A DNA stretch of 64,000 nt from Lactifluus volemus (lineage: Eukaryota > Basidiomycota > Agaricomycetes > Russulales > Russulaceae): assembly GCA_022376515.1 (NCBI GenBank), contig WTXI01000087.1, positions 1-64,000 on the forward strand. Direction: 5' to 3'. Each line of letters begins with the position of its first letter. The first letter of the stretch is position 1. This document shows, one piece after another, positions 12,263 through 27,841 of this stretch. The notes under the pieces are model-generated. The model made no database searches, had not been told where the DNA came from, and saw nothing but the letters and a program-made list of their open reading frames with translations. Both the position numbers and the translations under genes were made by a program.

Positions 12263-13644
12263 TATCGGCGGCGATCGCTCGTCGTTGTTTTTTTGCCACC
12301 CCACCCCACGGGTTTGGTTATTTATTCGTTTCTACGTCTTTCAGTTGTGCTTTCTATCCCCCAGCTGTCACGCTCTGACTATTATTTTTGTTTTCCGTCC
12401 CCATCATCCCCCGCGCTGCGCTGTGTACGCTTCATGTGTTAACTCTCACCTCTTGGTCAAATCGCCTCATTGCATTCGTTTTTTGCAAACCCAGTAGCTC
12501 CCAGCTTTGCATATGACTTTTCTCTCTCTCTCTTGCTGTCATTACAGGTACATTATCATCCCGTCGCACCTCGAATAATCATCTTACAGTACGCTTTGTC
12601 GATTCAATCGCACCCACCACTTCTTTCGAAATTCAAAAAAGTGTTTTGTTCTTTCATCGATCTACTTCCGCACTATAAAGAGCGGATTGAAATTTCCCTA
12701 ATCAGGCGGTATTGGAGCTGAATCTTGTTCCGCCAAACAATGACCACTCCTAACTGTATTGTATGTATTTGAATCTGCAATTGAATCGGTGTCTCCGTCG
12801 ATCAGTTGATCGCCAGAGCAGACTAAGTTATGGAGGAATTTTAAATTTCTCGAGTCCATCAGACGGGGTCCATCAGCCAAGTCTGCTCAGACTCTGAAAT
12901 ATCGGTTTTTCTTGCTTTCATCTCGCACTACAGTAAAAAGCCACATCAGCCCAGGCTACACAGGCAGCAGCTGGGGAGTTAACAACAACACTTTCTGTAA
13001 CCCTCTGTTGAACGTTGAACCCTAATCGCCGTATCTGGTTGGTGAGAATGCCGAATGATGGGAGTTCGTTTGTTCTGGACGTTAGAAGTTTAAGCGACCA
13101 CCATTTCGGTAACATGAAAGAAATGAGCTAAGCTCCAGTAGAAATAATTTCAAGGGTTTTTGAAAAAATAAAAAAGGCTGAAACGTGATTATCAGTAATC
13201 TACGGTAGTGTCCCCATAAAGATGAATGTCTACCCGAGATAGCCGGCCCTAGACCCAATATGAGTGACCTAAGCCATAAAAGTGTGCGACAGAAAAGTAC
13301 ATCGAGTACAGTACTGTACATGCGTCAATGTAAGACCAGCCGCTGTAGTGGAGCACCAAATAGCTCATTTCTAACTGAGACTGCGCAACCATGAGAGAGA
13401 AGACTCCGAAAAAACTGTCCCCTCTTGTAGACCACTGGCACCAGTGGAGAATACACGTCCATTTGCACGCTGTTTATGCAGTGCAATGACAGTAGAGCCT
13501 CGCGCAACTCTCAAAGTGGCAATAAATCGCCAAAGTGTCAGTCAGGTCATACCACTCATATCCGTGGAGAACCTTCATGGTCAGCTGTGTGGTTCACACA
13601 AACCACCGTATTAGTAACCGGTAAGAGTTCCAACTAACTGAGTA
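12263..13644. other. Intergenic, likely 3' UTRs; no gene seen
   Basis: This pyrimidine-rich stretch lies between the convergent PP2C (plus) and membrane protein (minus) genes. No family-like coding region is recognised. The palindrome GTACAGTACTGTAC occurs at 13306-13319. Confidence 0.5.
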
Positions 13645-15382
13645 TCAGAATTCTGCAAGCAGACATTGAGCGGAATGATGAGTACATACAGGTAAGTTAA
13701 ACTCCTTTGTTGAGTCAGGTTCCTCAGAACCATCCGGTGTGTTGTACTGCAATCCATCAGGTCGAGTGATAGTCGTCAAGGTTGGAAAGTGGGTATGATG
13801 GACAACAATGGCCAGCTTTGCACGGGTCTCTCTGGAGGATGTCAGGAAGCTTGACTAAGCACGACACCGAAGAAAACAATGGAAGAACGTACAATGTCAC
13901 AAACAGTGAAATAACATACAACTTCCCGAGAATGACTTGCAGGAAGACTGCCCAATAGGAGACAAATGGTCCCTAGAAGGCCAATGAGCAGTTAGGGTAG
14001 ATAACGGAGGAGCGAGACATACACCATGGACAGTGGCAATCAGGGCAGCAATAGCACAAGCACATGGTGGGAGTGCCGATTCCCAGGTAATTGTTATAAG
14101 TTGGGATAGCACCTAGGTACGAGTGAGGGTTAACTCGAGGTGTGAGTTAGCTGTTAAATTCCATTACCTTGCGAAATCGTCTTGTGTATACACCAGCACG
14201 AGACCGGATGAGGAATACGAGGACTACAACCAGGAGACCAAGTCGAGAATCGAGAATCGGCAAAATGATCCAACCAAATGAGATAACTTAGCCACTGATC
14301 AAATTCTCGTATGATTTCAGCGACTTACGGATGCTTGTTACGGTAATATCAACAACTGGTAGACTGTCAATTGAGTCCTTACGTGATTCCAAAGTGAGCC
14401 TTACCTGCGGAGAATGCAACTGAAAGGACAACTTTGGCAACGATTAGACTGAGGACTTGAGAGACTGGAGATAAAAATACACACAGCAGATGAAAAATGT
14501 ATGTAGTGACAGCGACACAGTATGGGCGCTTTGAAATTGAAGGAGGAAAAGGATGGCCGTAACGTAAATGGTGGTCACGATGGTGCCGATGACCATTAAG
14601 ACGAGAGGCACCTGGACATAGAACAAGAAAGATCACTTTCCCGCCGATTAATAACATGAAATGCGTGGACACTCACCGCAACGAACCAACGATACTTCAC
14701 AAACTGCGGCAAAGGGCATGCTGAGAGAGTGGCGTTGCTTAACAGTACGAAACACCCACGTGCCAACAGCGCCTGATAAGAAATAGCTGAACCGGAGCGG
14801 CCAAGACCGTTGTCTAAGTAAGTGCGGGGGCGAGTTGGTTCAAAGTGGCAAGCAAATCAAAAATAAAGTACTGCGCACCAGAGAAGAATGAATTTTCTGT
14901 GGCCAGGCAGGTACTGCAGCTGCCGGCTGGAAGCAAAAGGCATGTTAGCGTTGCATCGACCGAAAATCCCCGTAAACCAAACACCCAAAAAAAAAAAAAA
15001 AAAAAAAAACGCACCCAATTCCCAAAGTCCTGCACAAATATCTTCCACCACGCGGCAGATGTCGCTATCGTCTGAAACCTAATTGGGCGGCCAGGTGTAT
15101 ATGAGTAGAGTGAGAGAGAGAGAGAGAGCTTAGTCGAAAGGAGGATGACACGCACAGGGACACAAAAGTCAGAAAGAAAACCAAGAGCTTGATGTGCAAT
15201 GGTTCCTTGTGAGACCTAGCGAGAAAACGCATGAAACATGCGATCACGATGCCCATCTCGACCGCGCTGATGAGAGTAGCCAAGGCAGTGGGCCCAAGAA
15301 AATCAACGCCGAGCACTTCGATGCTGGGAAGATTCGGCGGCGGGGCGCTATCCCGAATAGTACTCTCTCTGATGATGAACAT
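13645..15382 (-). CDS. Multi-pass membrane protein, probably 7-TM, DUF6534-like
   Basis: This multi-exon minus-strand gene starts at 15382 (MFIIRESTI...). The first exon has LGPTALATLISAVEMGIVI then HKEPLHIKLLVFFLTFVSL, the usual first helix - short basic loop - helix start of this basidiomycete family. Later exons give WWKIFVQDFGNW, helices around VPLVLMVIGTIVTTIYVT and SLIVAKVVLSVAFSA, and WIILPILDSRLGLLVVVL. The last two helices (about 14100-13890) are followed by SRETRAKLA and an acidic tail, with a stop near 13645. A 23-bp A run at 14987-15009 sits in what must be an intron. Exon borders are approximate. The family is common and often expanded in Agaricomycetes and has no established function. 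Confidence 0.55.
14987..15009. repeat. Poly(A) tract, 23 bp
   Basis: There is an uninterrupted run of 23 A on the plus strand (T on the coding strand), placed between coding pieces of the minus-strand membrane protein gene. It probably forms part of an intron's pyrimidine tract. Confidence 0.9.
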
Positions 15383-16011
15383 TTAAAGGAACTGCTCAAT
15401 GTGAGGGGCGGTGGGGGGTTGGGCCTCAAAGGAAAGGGAACAGGGGGTGAACGAAGCCCTGTGGTGTAAAAGGGAAAATAATCGGCCGGGGAGAAAGGCA
15501 TTTTAACCAATTGACCGCGCTCACGTTCACGTATGGTCACAGAGCGCTGGAGCCTGAAAGTAGTCGTGGGAAGTTGTTGGAAGAACCGGGATCATTTAAC
15601 CTGAACTGAGATAGCGGATCGACGTAGCCCCTGGGTCGGATGACTCGGGCCCGTCCGATAATTGCCCCTTTTCAGGCCCTACAGTATTTTTCTGGTTGCG
15701 GATCATCCCATTCTGGTACTCCGGTCTCTCTTCATCAGACCGGAAAGTCCTTGTCTGTGGTGCGGCGTTGCGCCTCTCTTCATGATTTTACTATTCCCCG
15801 AAAGATATCTCACCTTGAAAGTTCAGATTGTTTGGGATAGTCTCCGCGTCCCATCTATCTCCGTGCAAGTCTGTAAGTGTCATTTGTTATTTAAATGAAC
15901 ACTAAAATTCATCGGGTCGCTAGCCATTAATACATTTGGGGAAAAATCCAGCACCATGTTGAACGACAGCTTGTAGGGCGACGTTAACTACTGTAGCAAC
16001 AGCCGTCTAAA
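15383..16011. other. Intergenic, nothing recognised
   Basis: This stretch lies between the start of the multi-pass membrane gene and the end of the GH31 gene, both on the minus strand. No gene or repeat was seen. Confidence 0.5.
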
Positions 16012-19000
16012 CTAGTAGAATGTCACTTCAAATCCACGCGTCAACGGCATGTCAAGTTGTACATGGAGCACCTGTCTCGCGGCATCATACGAGAAAGGCG
16101 CTTGCCCTTTACCCTGATCAACCGACACCACCTTGGGATTACTTTCGACTCCCAAAAAGACAACGTCCGCAACCTTCACCCCGACATCAAAGTCAAACTT
16201 GCCAGAGACGCACAGCTTCCTCTCCACGTAATCCATCTTCACGTTAGTCATTCCCGCTGGCGTTATACTCACACCGTCGTCGACGTATAGCGCACCCGCC
16301 GCCTTGCCATCTGAACCGGGCGCGACGACAAGCTGAAAGTCGATCTTGCGCAATTCCGTTGTCGTCATTGCGCCGGCTGCGCGGAGCGGTAGCACCGTGC
16401 CGCCGCGGATATGCAACGGGATCGTCGTGAAGTTGACGTTGGTGAGCGTGACTGGTTCTCCGGCACCCTCGACCGGCGCAAGCGTGGCGAAATCGTAGAA
16501 CCGGTCCTTGGGCAGGTAGATCGTGACCGACGTCGCGTTCTCCTCTGTTACAGGCGAGACGAGGATCGAGTCTCCAAAGAAAAACTGGAGATCGATTCCA
16601 AAGGTCGATGTATCTGTCGGATATTTGAACCAGAGTGGGTTGAGGACAGGCGAGCCATTCACGTGAGCTCGATGGAAGGCGGTATAGAAATAGTCAAGGA
16701 GGCGATATCTTGGGAAGACCTTGAGATCAGTGCCGGCGCCATTTTGTTTTCCTTTTTAGGCTCACCTGATGGCGAGAACATTCTTTGCAGCCTGAGCCAC
16801 CAGAGGCCAACGATAAAACTCGTGGCTTATCGACGAAATACTGAAATGCTGACAATCATACCGAATTTTCGTCAAGGGGAATTCAGTAGCTCCATTAGGA
16901 TATACTCACATTTCTCATGAAGGGATAGAACCCGCCGAGCATCGCCCAGCGAGCACACAAAGTCTCCGTCGTGTTGTCCCCTGTGCCGTCAGAATTGGTC
17001 GCATGTCCAGGTCCAGGAACATTCTAGGACTTACCAAAGCCACAGATGTCACTCCCGACCATAGGAACCTGATACACAGTCGCCATGCCGAGCATCCCAG
17101 CAATGGATATGCGGTAGTCTTCCCAACTGGCCAAATTGTCACCGAGCCACTTGCCCACATTGTTTCCAGCTCCTGCAAATGTCGATCGCGTGATTACAAG
17201 CGTGCGGAGACCAGGACGACGTGAAAGCATCGCCTCATGCGTCGCTACCGACATCATCGTGCCATACAGGTTGTCTATCACGAGGTATCATAAATGGGCA
17301 ATGTTGGACTTTGCATAGACGGTGACTTACGCGTATCGTACTCAACGAGCCCGTTTGCGTGAACCGAATTCGACTAGTACGGTATCAAGATCAACACAAA
17401 TATTTCCCCTGTGGTAACAGCGAGCTCACAAATGCAGTCCGGTTAGACAGGCCACCTTGTGCGTTATTAATGGCGTACGGGGGATTGAGCAGGTCCTCGC
17501 CCGCATGGCTTGGCGGGGCTCGCTTTGCATGCGCAGTACTCATGTTGCCAAATATCGTGGCATTCGGGTTGGGGGGCAATGTGTCGCGCGGAGGAGGGAG
17601 GCTCTGTGCAGCGGCCTGTGCGGAAGCATCCTTGCAAGGATAGACACAGAACTGTACGACAATACACACGCATTGCTATTCAACCGGCGATGAAGAAATT
17701 GCGGAATACGTACACTCGAAGGTTCGTTCATGTCAATCCAGACGCCATCGATGTCAAAGCCGGTTTTGGGGTCATAGAATCTCTCGAACTCCCCCGTCCA
17801 GAATCTGAAAAGAGCGCCGGAGACTGAGTACCACGCACCCCATAATGAAGACGAAGCACTCACTGGCCAACTTTCGGATGGAACCAGTCTGGACAATTGC
17901 ACTTCAAGCCACGCGTACACGTCCCCACAAAAGAGGCACTTACCGGGAAAGACGGTGACGCCTATTAAATGACATTGGAAACGTGTTTAACACCCAAGTC
18001 GATCGGTACGTACCTGGCCAAACGACACCCAAGCTTGGACCACCATCTGGGGTCTTGAGCCAGACATCCAATTCAGTGCCACGGTTGTATGTGCCATAGT
18101 CTTCTTTGGGCAAGTATGCGATGGCAGGATCTGTCATGAGAACTGAACAAACATGGCGTTAGCCCCCCACTTGTACGGATGATAGCAATGAAACACACCA
18201 TAACGTTGGCCATGGCTGTGCAGGTAGTCGATGATCTCGCGCATGCGAGGAGTCGGGAAGTAATCAGGATCCATGGTAAATACTCTGCGCTTGAACATAT
18301 AATCTAGATCATAGAGATAAGCTCATCATCATCCAAGCTCCAGCGAGACGATATCAACCACCTACCAATGTCGGTCCACATCGTCTCCAGAGGTATGCCA
18401 GCGGCGGAGTAGTTCGTGATCACTCCAGCCACTTCGGTATAGTCTAGCACAACCAGAAGTTCACGACTCGTCAAGCATAACAGACGAAATCGCTCACCTC
18501 GGTATCCGTACCTGCATTGATGCAGACCGAACGACCAATACGGCACCTCGGCCGGCGTCCCGACGACCTGCGCGTACTGCTTCGCGACTTCGACCGGCTC
18601 TGTTTCGCTGCCAGCCAAAAAGTAAAAGTCGAACACGCCGCCAATGACATTATACTCGAGCGTGGTGGGGTCATCTCCGCCACTGTGACGGATCTTGACA
18701 TCCATGCCAGAGGAACTGAGCAGGAAGACGGCGTGTGTGCCGCCCTTGGGGCGATGCTCAAAATAAACTGGATGGGTACCGTACAAGTTCGTTCCTCGTG
18801 GGATGCCAAACGCGTCACGCGCCCACATCGTGAGCGTCGTGTTGCCAACAACGTCGAGGCGGAACGGTTCCGTGTGCTCGCCGAGACCATAGATATTTGC
18901 CGCGGGCGGCAGAGTCGTCTTGAGGCGGAGGTACTGCGGCTCAAAGATAAGCGCGTGTCCAGAAGTTGTGAAGAGCACTTCTCCCGTGCTCGCACGCGAT

Positions 19001-19569
19001 ATGTTGAACGAGAACGGCGCCGCGGCGTACGTGAATCGGATCTTCGCGTCGTCCGTGCGTGTATGCGGGTCTGCGATGGGCCGCGGGAAAACGGATTCGG
19101 GGACTTCGTAGCGCTCGTTTGATGCGTCGGTTATCTTGAGGTGGATACGCGTTTCTATTTACATGCGTGGCCCGCCTAGTCAATGCATGGCAGGTTTTAG
19201 ATTTGGCTACGCACCTGTTTCATAAGTTACCGATAGATTCAAAGCTCCTATGTCGTTGCCAAAGACGTTGCAGGGTGCATCGGCGAGGACGAGGCGGGCG
19301 GTCAGCGTTGGGCCATCAATATTCACGTTGGTGGCGTTGTACCCTGGACATGAGTCTAAGCGAGTCGGGTCTGGGTCGACTTGATCTGCGCGGACGACAT
19401 GTACAGAGTGGAGGAAAGAGAAAAGAGCGGCTACTATACCACCCCACCGATAGGGCTTGGGAGAATCATGGCGGTTTACACGTAGGCTCACGTTCCAAAA
19501 AAAAGGTTTATATATACATGTACGCTCAAGAAGTCGCTTGGAATGTGGCGTGTCCCGTGACAGTTTCAT
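16012..19569 (-). CDS. GH31 alpha-glucosidase, secreted
   Basis: This predicted secreted glycoside hydrolase of family 31 releases terminal alpha-linked glucose from oligosaccharides (alpha-glucosidase or a close activity). It has many short introns. An N-terminal hydrophobic segment ([17 protein letters not shown]) precedes the mature start. The family blocks follow in order: [30 protein letters not shown], the [13 protein letters not shown] strand, the nucleophile motif [10 protein letters not shown] (Asp codon 17734-17732), and RSTFAGAG...[24 protein letters not shown] leads to the C-terminal beta domains, which end in RGFEVTFY at 16012. The exact start is uncertain: the Met at 19569 gives about 40 residues before the signal segment, so a further upstream exon or a different ATG is possible. 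All catalytic blocks look intact. Confidence 0.88.
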
Positions 19570-19996
19570 TCAAGGTTAGTATTCAAACTAAATGAATGAG
19601 ACCACGCTAGGAAAGGCAAGTTGAGTACCATAAACGATCTGTCCACGTGGTTAGAAGCGGCTGTCGTAAACAGATTCACATTCCGGCCCACAACTTTGTG
19701 CTTCATTGTACACTGTCATTGATAAAGCTATTACTAGAACAAAGACGGCAAGTCCGGCGATATGTATTTTGTAGTATGGTATTGCGAAATATATACGTGC
19801 AGGGTAGGGGGGGAAAGGGGATGTGCATGCGATACGAGGCAAAATCCGACTTCTTGAGAGACAGAGAAGCACCGACCAGTTTTTACGGCAGCCATAAGTA
19901 AGGAGGTATCTCTGGGCGTGCAACCACGTAATAAGCGCACGCTATTTCGCGATCCCGCCCTTGTGTGGGCGGGAGGAGCGGGGCACGACGCGGTCA
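19570..19996. other. Intergenic between the GH31 start and the TBP stop
   Basis: This stretch should hold the GH31 promoter and the TBP 3' UTR. A short minus-strand frame with a hydrophobic stretch exists around 19740-19690, but no family resemblance supports it. Confidence 0.5.
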
Positions 19997-21126
19997 TTAC
20001 GGCTTGCGGAACTCGCATAGCACGGTGTAGATCGTGTTGAACGCCGTGTAGATCTCCTCCCGCACCTTCACACACGAACAGAAAGATCAGCATGTGCAGC
20101 AAAAGCAAGTAAACGCCCAAGGCATGACCAGATACCTTCGCGCCAGTGAGAACAATCTTTCCCGACACAAAGATAAGAAGTACTACTTTTGGCTTGATCA
20201 TACGGTATATCAGGCCAGGGAAAAGCTACGAGACAGACATCAGAATTTGTACCCATACGACAGAAAGGATGAATACCTCAGGCTCGTAGCTGCTGAATTG
20301 TCCGTGACTATACGCGAGGCCCTCTAAACGTATCGGGAACTTGACATCACAACTACCAACAATGTTCTGAATCTTGAACTCAGAAAATTTGGCGTCAAAG
20401 CCGAGCTTTTGCACGATGCGCGCGTATTTGCGCGACGCTAGACGAGAGTCGTCTTCAGACTTGGCACCAGTTACGACCATCTTTCCCGACGCAAAGATAA
20501 GCGCCGTCGTTTTGGGGTCGCGAATTCGCATGATGACAGCGGCGAAACGCTATGTTATACAAGTAGCATGCACGCTCACGACGTGTCAACTAGTCGGCGG
20601 TACCAACCTTTGGATTATACTCGGCATTGCGTGCATGCAACGCGATGGTTTTGAGGTCCAGGCGGCAATCGAGATTGACGGTCGCGACAATGTTCTGAAG
20701 GGTAGGGACGATCCCTTCAACGGCTGTGATATGTTGTTGCTCGAGGGTAAGCGGAGCAGGGGTGGCAGGGATTTGAGCGGGTGGCGTTGATGGGCCAGCT
20801 GCTGCACCGCTCTGGGCGTGAACCAGCGAAGTGGAGGTGGAGGTCTGTGAGAGTGGTGCAAGGACAGGCTTTGCGGCGGTAGTAGACTGTGTGCTATGGA
20901 AAGACTGCGATGTAGGTGCAGCCGTTACCGGGCCCGGGCCCGGGAGTACGAGGCCAGAGTAATATGATGGGTTGGATGCAGAAGGAAGAGCGAGACCATT
21001 TGTTGACCCTTGTTGCTGTTGCGGCTGAGATGATTGTTGTTGTACCTGTGTCTGGGATTGCGGAGGCTGATATTGAGAACGACCACCGAAGTTGAGCTGA
21101 CGAGTAGGAAGAGAAAATGAGGACAT
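19997..21126 (-). CDS. spt15: TATA-binding protein (TBP)
   Basis: This general transcription factor binds the TATA box as part of TFIID and also serves Pol I and Pol III. The ATG at 21126 opens a low-complexity Gln/Ser/Pro-rich N-terminal region of about 125 aa. The saddle domain follows, made of two direct repeats: [20 protein letters not shown] ... NAEYNPK | [33 protein letters not shown], then [20 protein letters not shown] ... [34 protein letters not shown]. The C-terminus reads [22 protein letters not shown] and the stop is at 19997-19999. Both repeats keep the DNA-intercalating Phe region. At least four introns split it. The identity is firm; the yeast symbol is used for orientation. 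Confidence 0.95.
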
Positions 21127-21837
21127 GAACCGCTAACAGATTTTCAGAGGCGTGAGAAAGTCGCGCCGGGGATGAAAGGAGTGTTGAGATGGGTGGGAGC
21201 TCTCTTCTTATATACGCATGCATTTAAAACTCCGATTGTTACTTGTGAATGAACCTTATTTCACTTCTTGATCTCCTGTCTATCATTTGATGGTGCCCAT
21301 GCTCAACGTCCCTCACTCGTTTGTCTCACACTCTTCATATCCTCCATTCGTTCTTCTTTTAGTATGTCTCGTCATATCTTTCTATGCTTAGGGTTTGTGG
21401 CGTCCTTTTTCCAGTCTGGAGAACCGACAAAACTCGTCACTAAGGACATGTCAAATGCCAGGGTCCAACGCTACTGGAGTGCTCAAAGCGGTTTATCTCG
21501 TCAAGGGTTTTCAATATTCCATTTTCCTGTCCAGTCCGCACGTTGCACTCAAAATAACGCCTAATCAACAATCCTGCTGTGCTTATCTTACCTATCGATG
21601 GTAGGGCTGTACTCGATACTTGTTCCTGTAGCCTCAAGTCTAGCGTCCGCAGCATTCTCCTGACAACGCCCCACAGCGTGTGTACAGCCATTGTTCTTGG
21701 CCTGAATTTGCTCTTGTTGACCCGCAGAACATTCTGGAACTTACCTTTTTTAGGCACGTGATGAGTCATCGGAATGATCGTTCCCCCGGCTCATTGCGGC
21801 CGCCGATGACGTTTATAGTATTTATCTTCTTGGTCGT
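21127..21837. other. Intergenic; TBP promoter side
   Basis: This lies between the TBP start and the GH88 stop, both on the minus strand. No family-like coding region was recognised. The TBP promoter and the GH88 3' UTR must be here. Confidence 0.5.
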
Positions 21838-23351
21838 CTACAGCCACAGTCCTAGTAAAGACGATGCAAGCCCACGCTTCACCAGATCGTTACCAGTCTT
21901 GATAAAATAGTAATCACCTGTACACGAATTTAGTACCAAGTCCAATCTGCTCAATTTTACATACCATAGATGGTTCCTGTCAGGTTGTTTGGTGGTGACG
22001 CGGGATTGTTAACCGTTCCATTGGACAACAAACTATGCCATGTAGGAGCCCAAATGAGTTGGTCGTATCGTTCAAAATCTAAAAGATAACGTTGAATGGG
22101 TATATGGCGGCGGAGTGTAACGTGGAAGACACCTTGATTGCGGCTTCGATGTAATACGATGCGCCGCTGAAGTTAGCGGGGATAAGGCTTTGCTCCTGTG
22201 TGGCGAGCCACAAGAGCCCATTCGCCGCTATCATGGCTGCAGAGCTATCTGCGGGTCGCGGTGGGACGAGGGGCGCATTAAAGTCCCATGGTATTATTCC
22301 ATCTAAAGGAGTGTTGTCCAGAAAATAGCCCGCCATACTTCGAGCTGTGTGCAGGTAGCGCACCAGCTGCGTGCGTTTGTACACTGTACTACAAGTAAAT
22401 GATTTTTGAGGGAAAGCAGAAGTCATTCTATTGCGCACTGTTCACAAAGCCGTGGAGGGCCCATGCCTGACCACGACTCCAGGTGCTAGACTTGGAGTAC
22501 CCTTGCACTGTGCCCTGAGAAATGACTGCGCCGGTCTGGGCATTATATACAACGAGATGGAACGATGACCCTGTGCAAAGGCAGTCAAAAACGGCGACCG
22601 CATGGCCATAGAGGGTGAGCGCGCACCGTCCGTCCGGACGTGGTTCGTCATTGTCTTGTCGGCGTGCGATATCGCAATTTGGCGCAGCGTGTCGTTGCCC
22701 GTGAGGTCTGCAGCATGGAAAAGCACCTCGAGGTTCATCATATTGTCAATGATCACATTAAATTCTGTCGTATTCGTGGTGTCCCAACTACGAGTACAAC
22801 CAACAATGGGGTTGAACCGTGCGGCAAGGTCAGCAGCAAATGACTCGACAGCACGCAACGCAGTATTGTTGGACGGGTTTCTGAGATACGCAAATGATGG
22901 AAATGTGAGAAAAGAGAGGGGAAAGGGACGGGTGGGATGTCGCATACATGGCTAGCTCGTCAACGAAGGGGAAGCTCAAGAAGCCAACATCATGCCCTAC
23001 TGTCGTGTGAGTTTCTAGCGGGATCTCGCCAGTGACAGAGGCGCGGGCGATCTCGAGCCACTGCGCGCTACTTATACCACCCGGAGCGTCCGAGAAGAGG
23101 GTAGCTCGCTCTGCGAGGGCATAGAAGGTCGCGGGGAGGAAACCGGTAGTCCAGGTGTCAGCACCAAAGAATATCCAGGTACCACTGTCGCGCGTAGTGT
23201 ACTGAGGGTAAAAGGTGGGAGTATTCGACTGAAGCTGCGCGGTAGCAAACAACTTTTGTGGGATGAGCGGGGAAAAGAGCTCAGGCGGAAGCGAGGGATA
23301 GCCCGAGACAAGGGTCAAGGAGAGCACGATAGATAGAATGAGGAGATGCAT
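21838..23351 (-). CDS. GH88 unsaturated glucuronyl hydrolase, secreted
   Basis: This is a predicted family 88 enzyme, which hydrates and cleaves the unsaturated uronic acid from disaccharides left by polysaccharide lyases. A signal peptide opens at 23351 (MHLLILSIVLSLTLVSG). The motifs appear in order: WIFFGADTWTTGFLPATFYA, VGHDVGFLSFPF, ESFAADLAARFNPIVGCTRS WDT, then FNVIIDNMMNLEVLFHAAD with the catalytic Asp of IIDNM. After it come HADKTMTNHVRTDG, QGYSKSSTWSRGQAWALHGF, IPWDFNAP and GTIYGDYYFIKTGNDLVKRG. The last exon is reached over an intron near 21900-21960, with a stop at 21838-21840. Short introns interrupt it throughout. This is a plausible plant-pectin or glycan degradation gene. Confidence 0.85.
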
Positions 23352-23616
23352 AAGCTCGTGTAAGAGTCAACATCAGTTATTTATAGTCTCGAGTGTTTGG
23401 CGAGAAGTTTCAGTAGCATAAACTGATACATCGGAGCCGCCGAGACACCGGCCGAATTACTGTGGCTAAATACCAAGAAAGGCTACTGTGGCCGGCAACT
23501 CGCCTGCGCAGGGACAGGCTTACGCTTGATCTACTCGTGCTTGTGTGCCCTTTTCTTCGCTTTTCTTCTTCATCTTGCCTTTCCATTTTATCCGCCCATA
23601 GACAACAATTCGGAAA
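23352..23616. promoter_or_regulatory. Divergent promoter, GH88 / VPS1
   Basis: There are 265 bp between the start codons of the GH88 gene (minus) and the VPS1 gene (plus), so both promoters share this stretch. A pyrimidine-rich run (CTTTTCTTCGCTTTTCTTCTTC) lies just upstream of the VPS1 ATG, as is common at fungal start sites. Confidence 0.6.
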
Positions 23617-26309
<2,693 letters not shown>

Positions 26310-26768
26310 GGCGCGGGTTCTGCGCTGGATGGTTCACGTCACTCCCTCCTTTACATGTTTCTTTCTTACCCTTGTTTAACTGCGAGTACACTAATAATAC
26401 CCGTGCCTGGGCCTTCACCTCCCCTTCATGATTCCAAGAATAGCCCACGCACTGACCATTATTTCCTGGGTAGGTCGCGGCAGCCCAGTCAATAATGCCA
26501 CGTCCCCAAGTAACTGCATGGTATCGTCGCTTTTCTGATCCATGTTTGCGGTTGTGCTTTTGTGTGGCTAGTGCAAAATGCGGTAGGCGGCCCTACTTGG
26601 GGTTCCCTGTACACAAAGCGAGGCCACTAAAGCAATGTGAATTCTTCTTTTTAATCGAGACCACCATCTATTCTTCCCAGAGTCATCTTGAGCCCTCTCA
26701 CCCCACATCTTCTTTGCTCATCAAAATCATACTTTTATTCCTCGTTCTCAACTAAATTCCCTTTTGCT
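26310..26768. other. Intergenic; promoter of the 298-aa protein gene
   Basis: No gene is seen between the VPS1 stop and the next ATG. Pyrimidine-rich tracts precede the ATG at 26769. Confidence 0.5.
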
Positions 26769-27841
26769 ATGGCGGAAATTGTAATTGGTAGCAAGGTGTG
26801 CCCGTACCAACCCACAACTCCACTTCCACGTACCTATACCGCTTACCAGCTTTGTGAACGAGATCTGCCTGACTTTTTGGTCGACGGATTTATCGCTCAT
26901 TCCCTCGGCCCTAAACACGCAGAAGAATACTTATCCCGTTTTCTAAGGTGCCTCGCCGAAGAACCGAGCTCGCGCCTCCTCCCATTTACCAGAGGATGGC
27001 TCGTCGAACGGCCATCAATGACAGACGCCCCCGGGCCTACGACGACACAGACGAGCGAACACCGATCCAAATCCAAAGGCCACAAGACCAAAAGGCGTGC
27101 ACGAGTGTTACTTCCACAGGCGGAGCGGCTGGTCGAGATGCATCGTCGTTTGTTCGACTGCCAAGTCGATACCGCAGCGGGCACCGTCGTGCCGCAGACG
27201 ACCTGGGTCGGTATCTCGTCGCAGACGGGCGCGCAGAGCCCGATCTTCTTCGTCTTTCCCAATGGCTCTTTGGGCGTCCCGTACGATCACCTCTCTTGGC
27301 GCAACAGCCTGAAATACGCGACGGCGGAGGTCCCACGTATGTTAAAGCGATGCAATCTCAACATGCGCATAAGAATAAAGGTACGTAAATCCCTTGATTT
27401 TGAAAGGAAAAAAAAACACGCCTTTTTTTTTTTCCATTTTTGGTGTAATACTCAATTGTGCGGGGTTTTCTTTTTTTTTCAAGTGGCCTGGGTACAAGAT
27501 CTTCTACTACGAATTTAGGATCTACGATACGAAGGTGGGCCAAAAAGTGCCCATCACTATCTCACGCCTTGTCGAGCGTGTCGCGCGGGGCATCCACCAC
27601 CTATTCCTCGTAAGTCAGCTGGGGAACCCCCCCCACTTCTTCCCGACTTTTTTGACTTCTTTACGAACTAAATGTTCCCCAGGATGCCGAGCCTGATCCG
27701 CACGAGTTTGACGAACGCTGGAAGCTAGGAGGGGAAAACGGCGTCCAACTAAGCGACATCACCATCATCGGTCTCTTGCACATTTCCAAGGGCGCTTGGT
27801 TGCCCATCCTTCAACTTAATCGGCACATTGTTCCATGGTGA
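26769..27841 (+). CDS. Hypothetical protein, 298 aa
   Basis: I do not recognise this family. Three exons join in phase 0: 26769-27380, 27484-27609 and 27683-27841. They give exactly 298 aa. The N-terminal part has TYTAYQLCERDLPDFLVDGF. A basic Ser/Thr/Lys linker lies around residues 95-120. A conserved-looking core follows, with TTWVGISSQTGAQSPIFFVF and PNGSLGVPYDHLSWRNS. The C-terminal part has YKIFYYEFRIYDTK and SDITIIGLLHISKGAWLPIL. The intron at 27381-27483 contains three T- or A-rich runs. Codon-scale order and clean splice phases support a real gene. No membrane segment or catalytic motif is evident. It lies on the same strand as VPS1 and about 450 bp from it. Confidence 0.75.
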
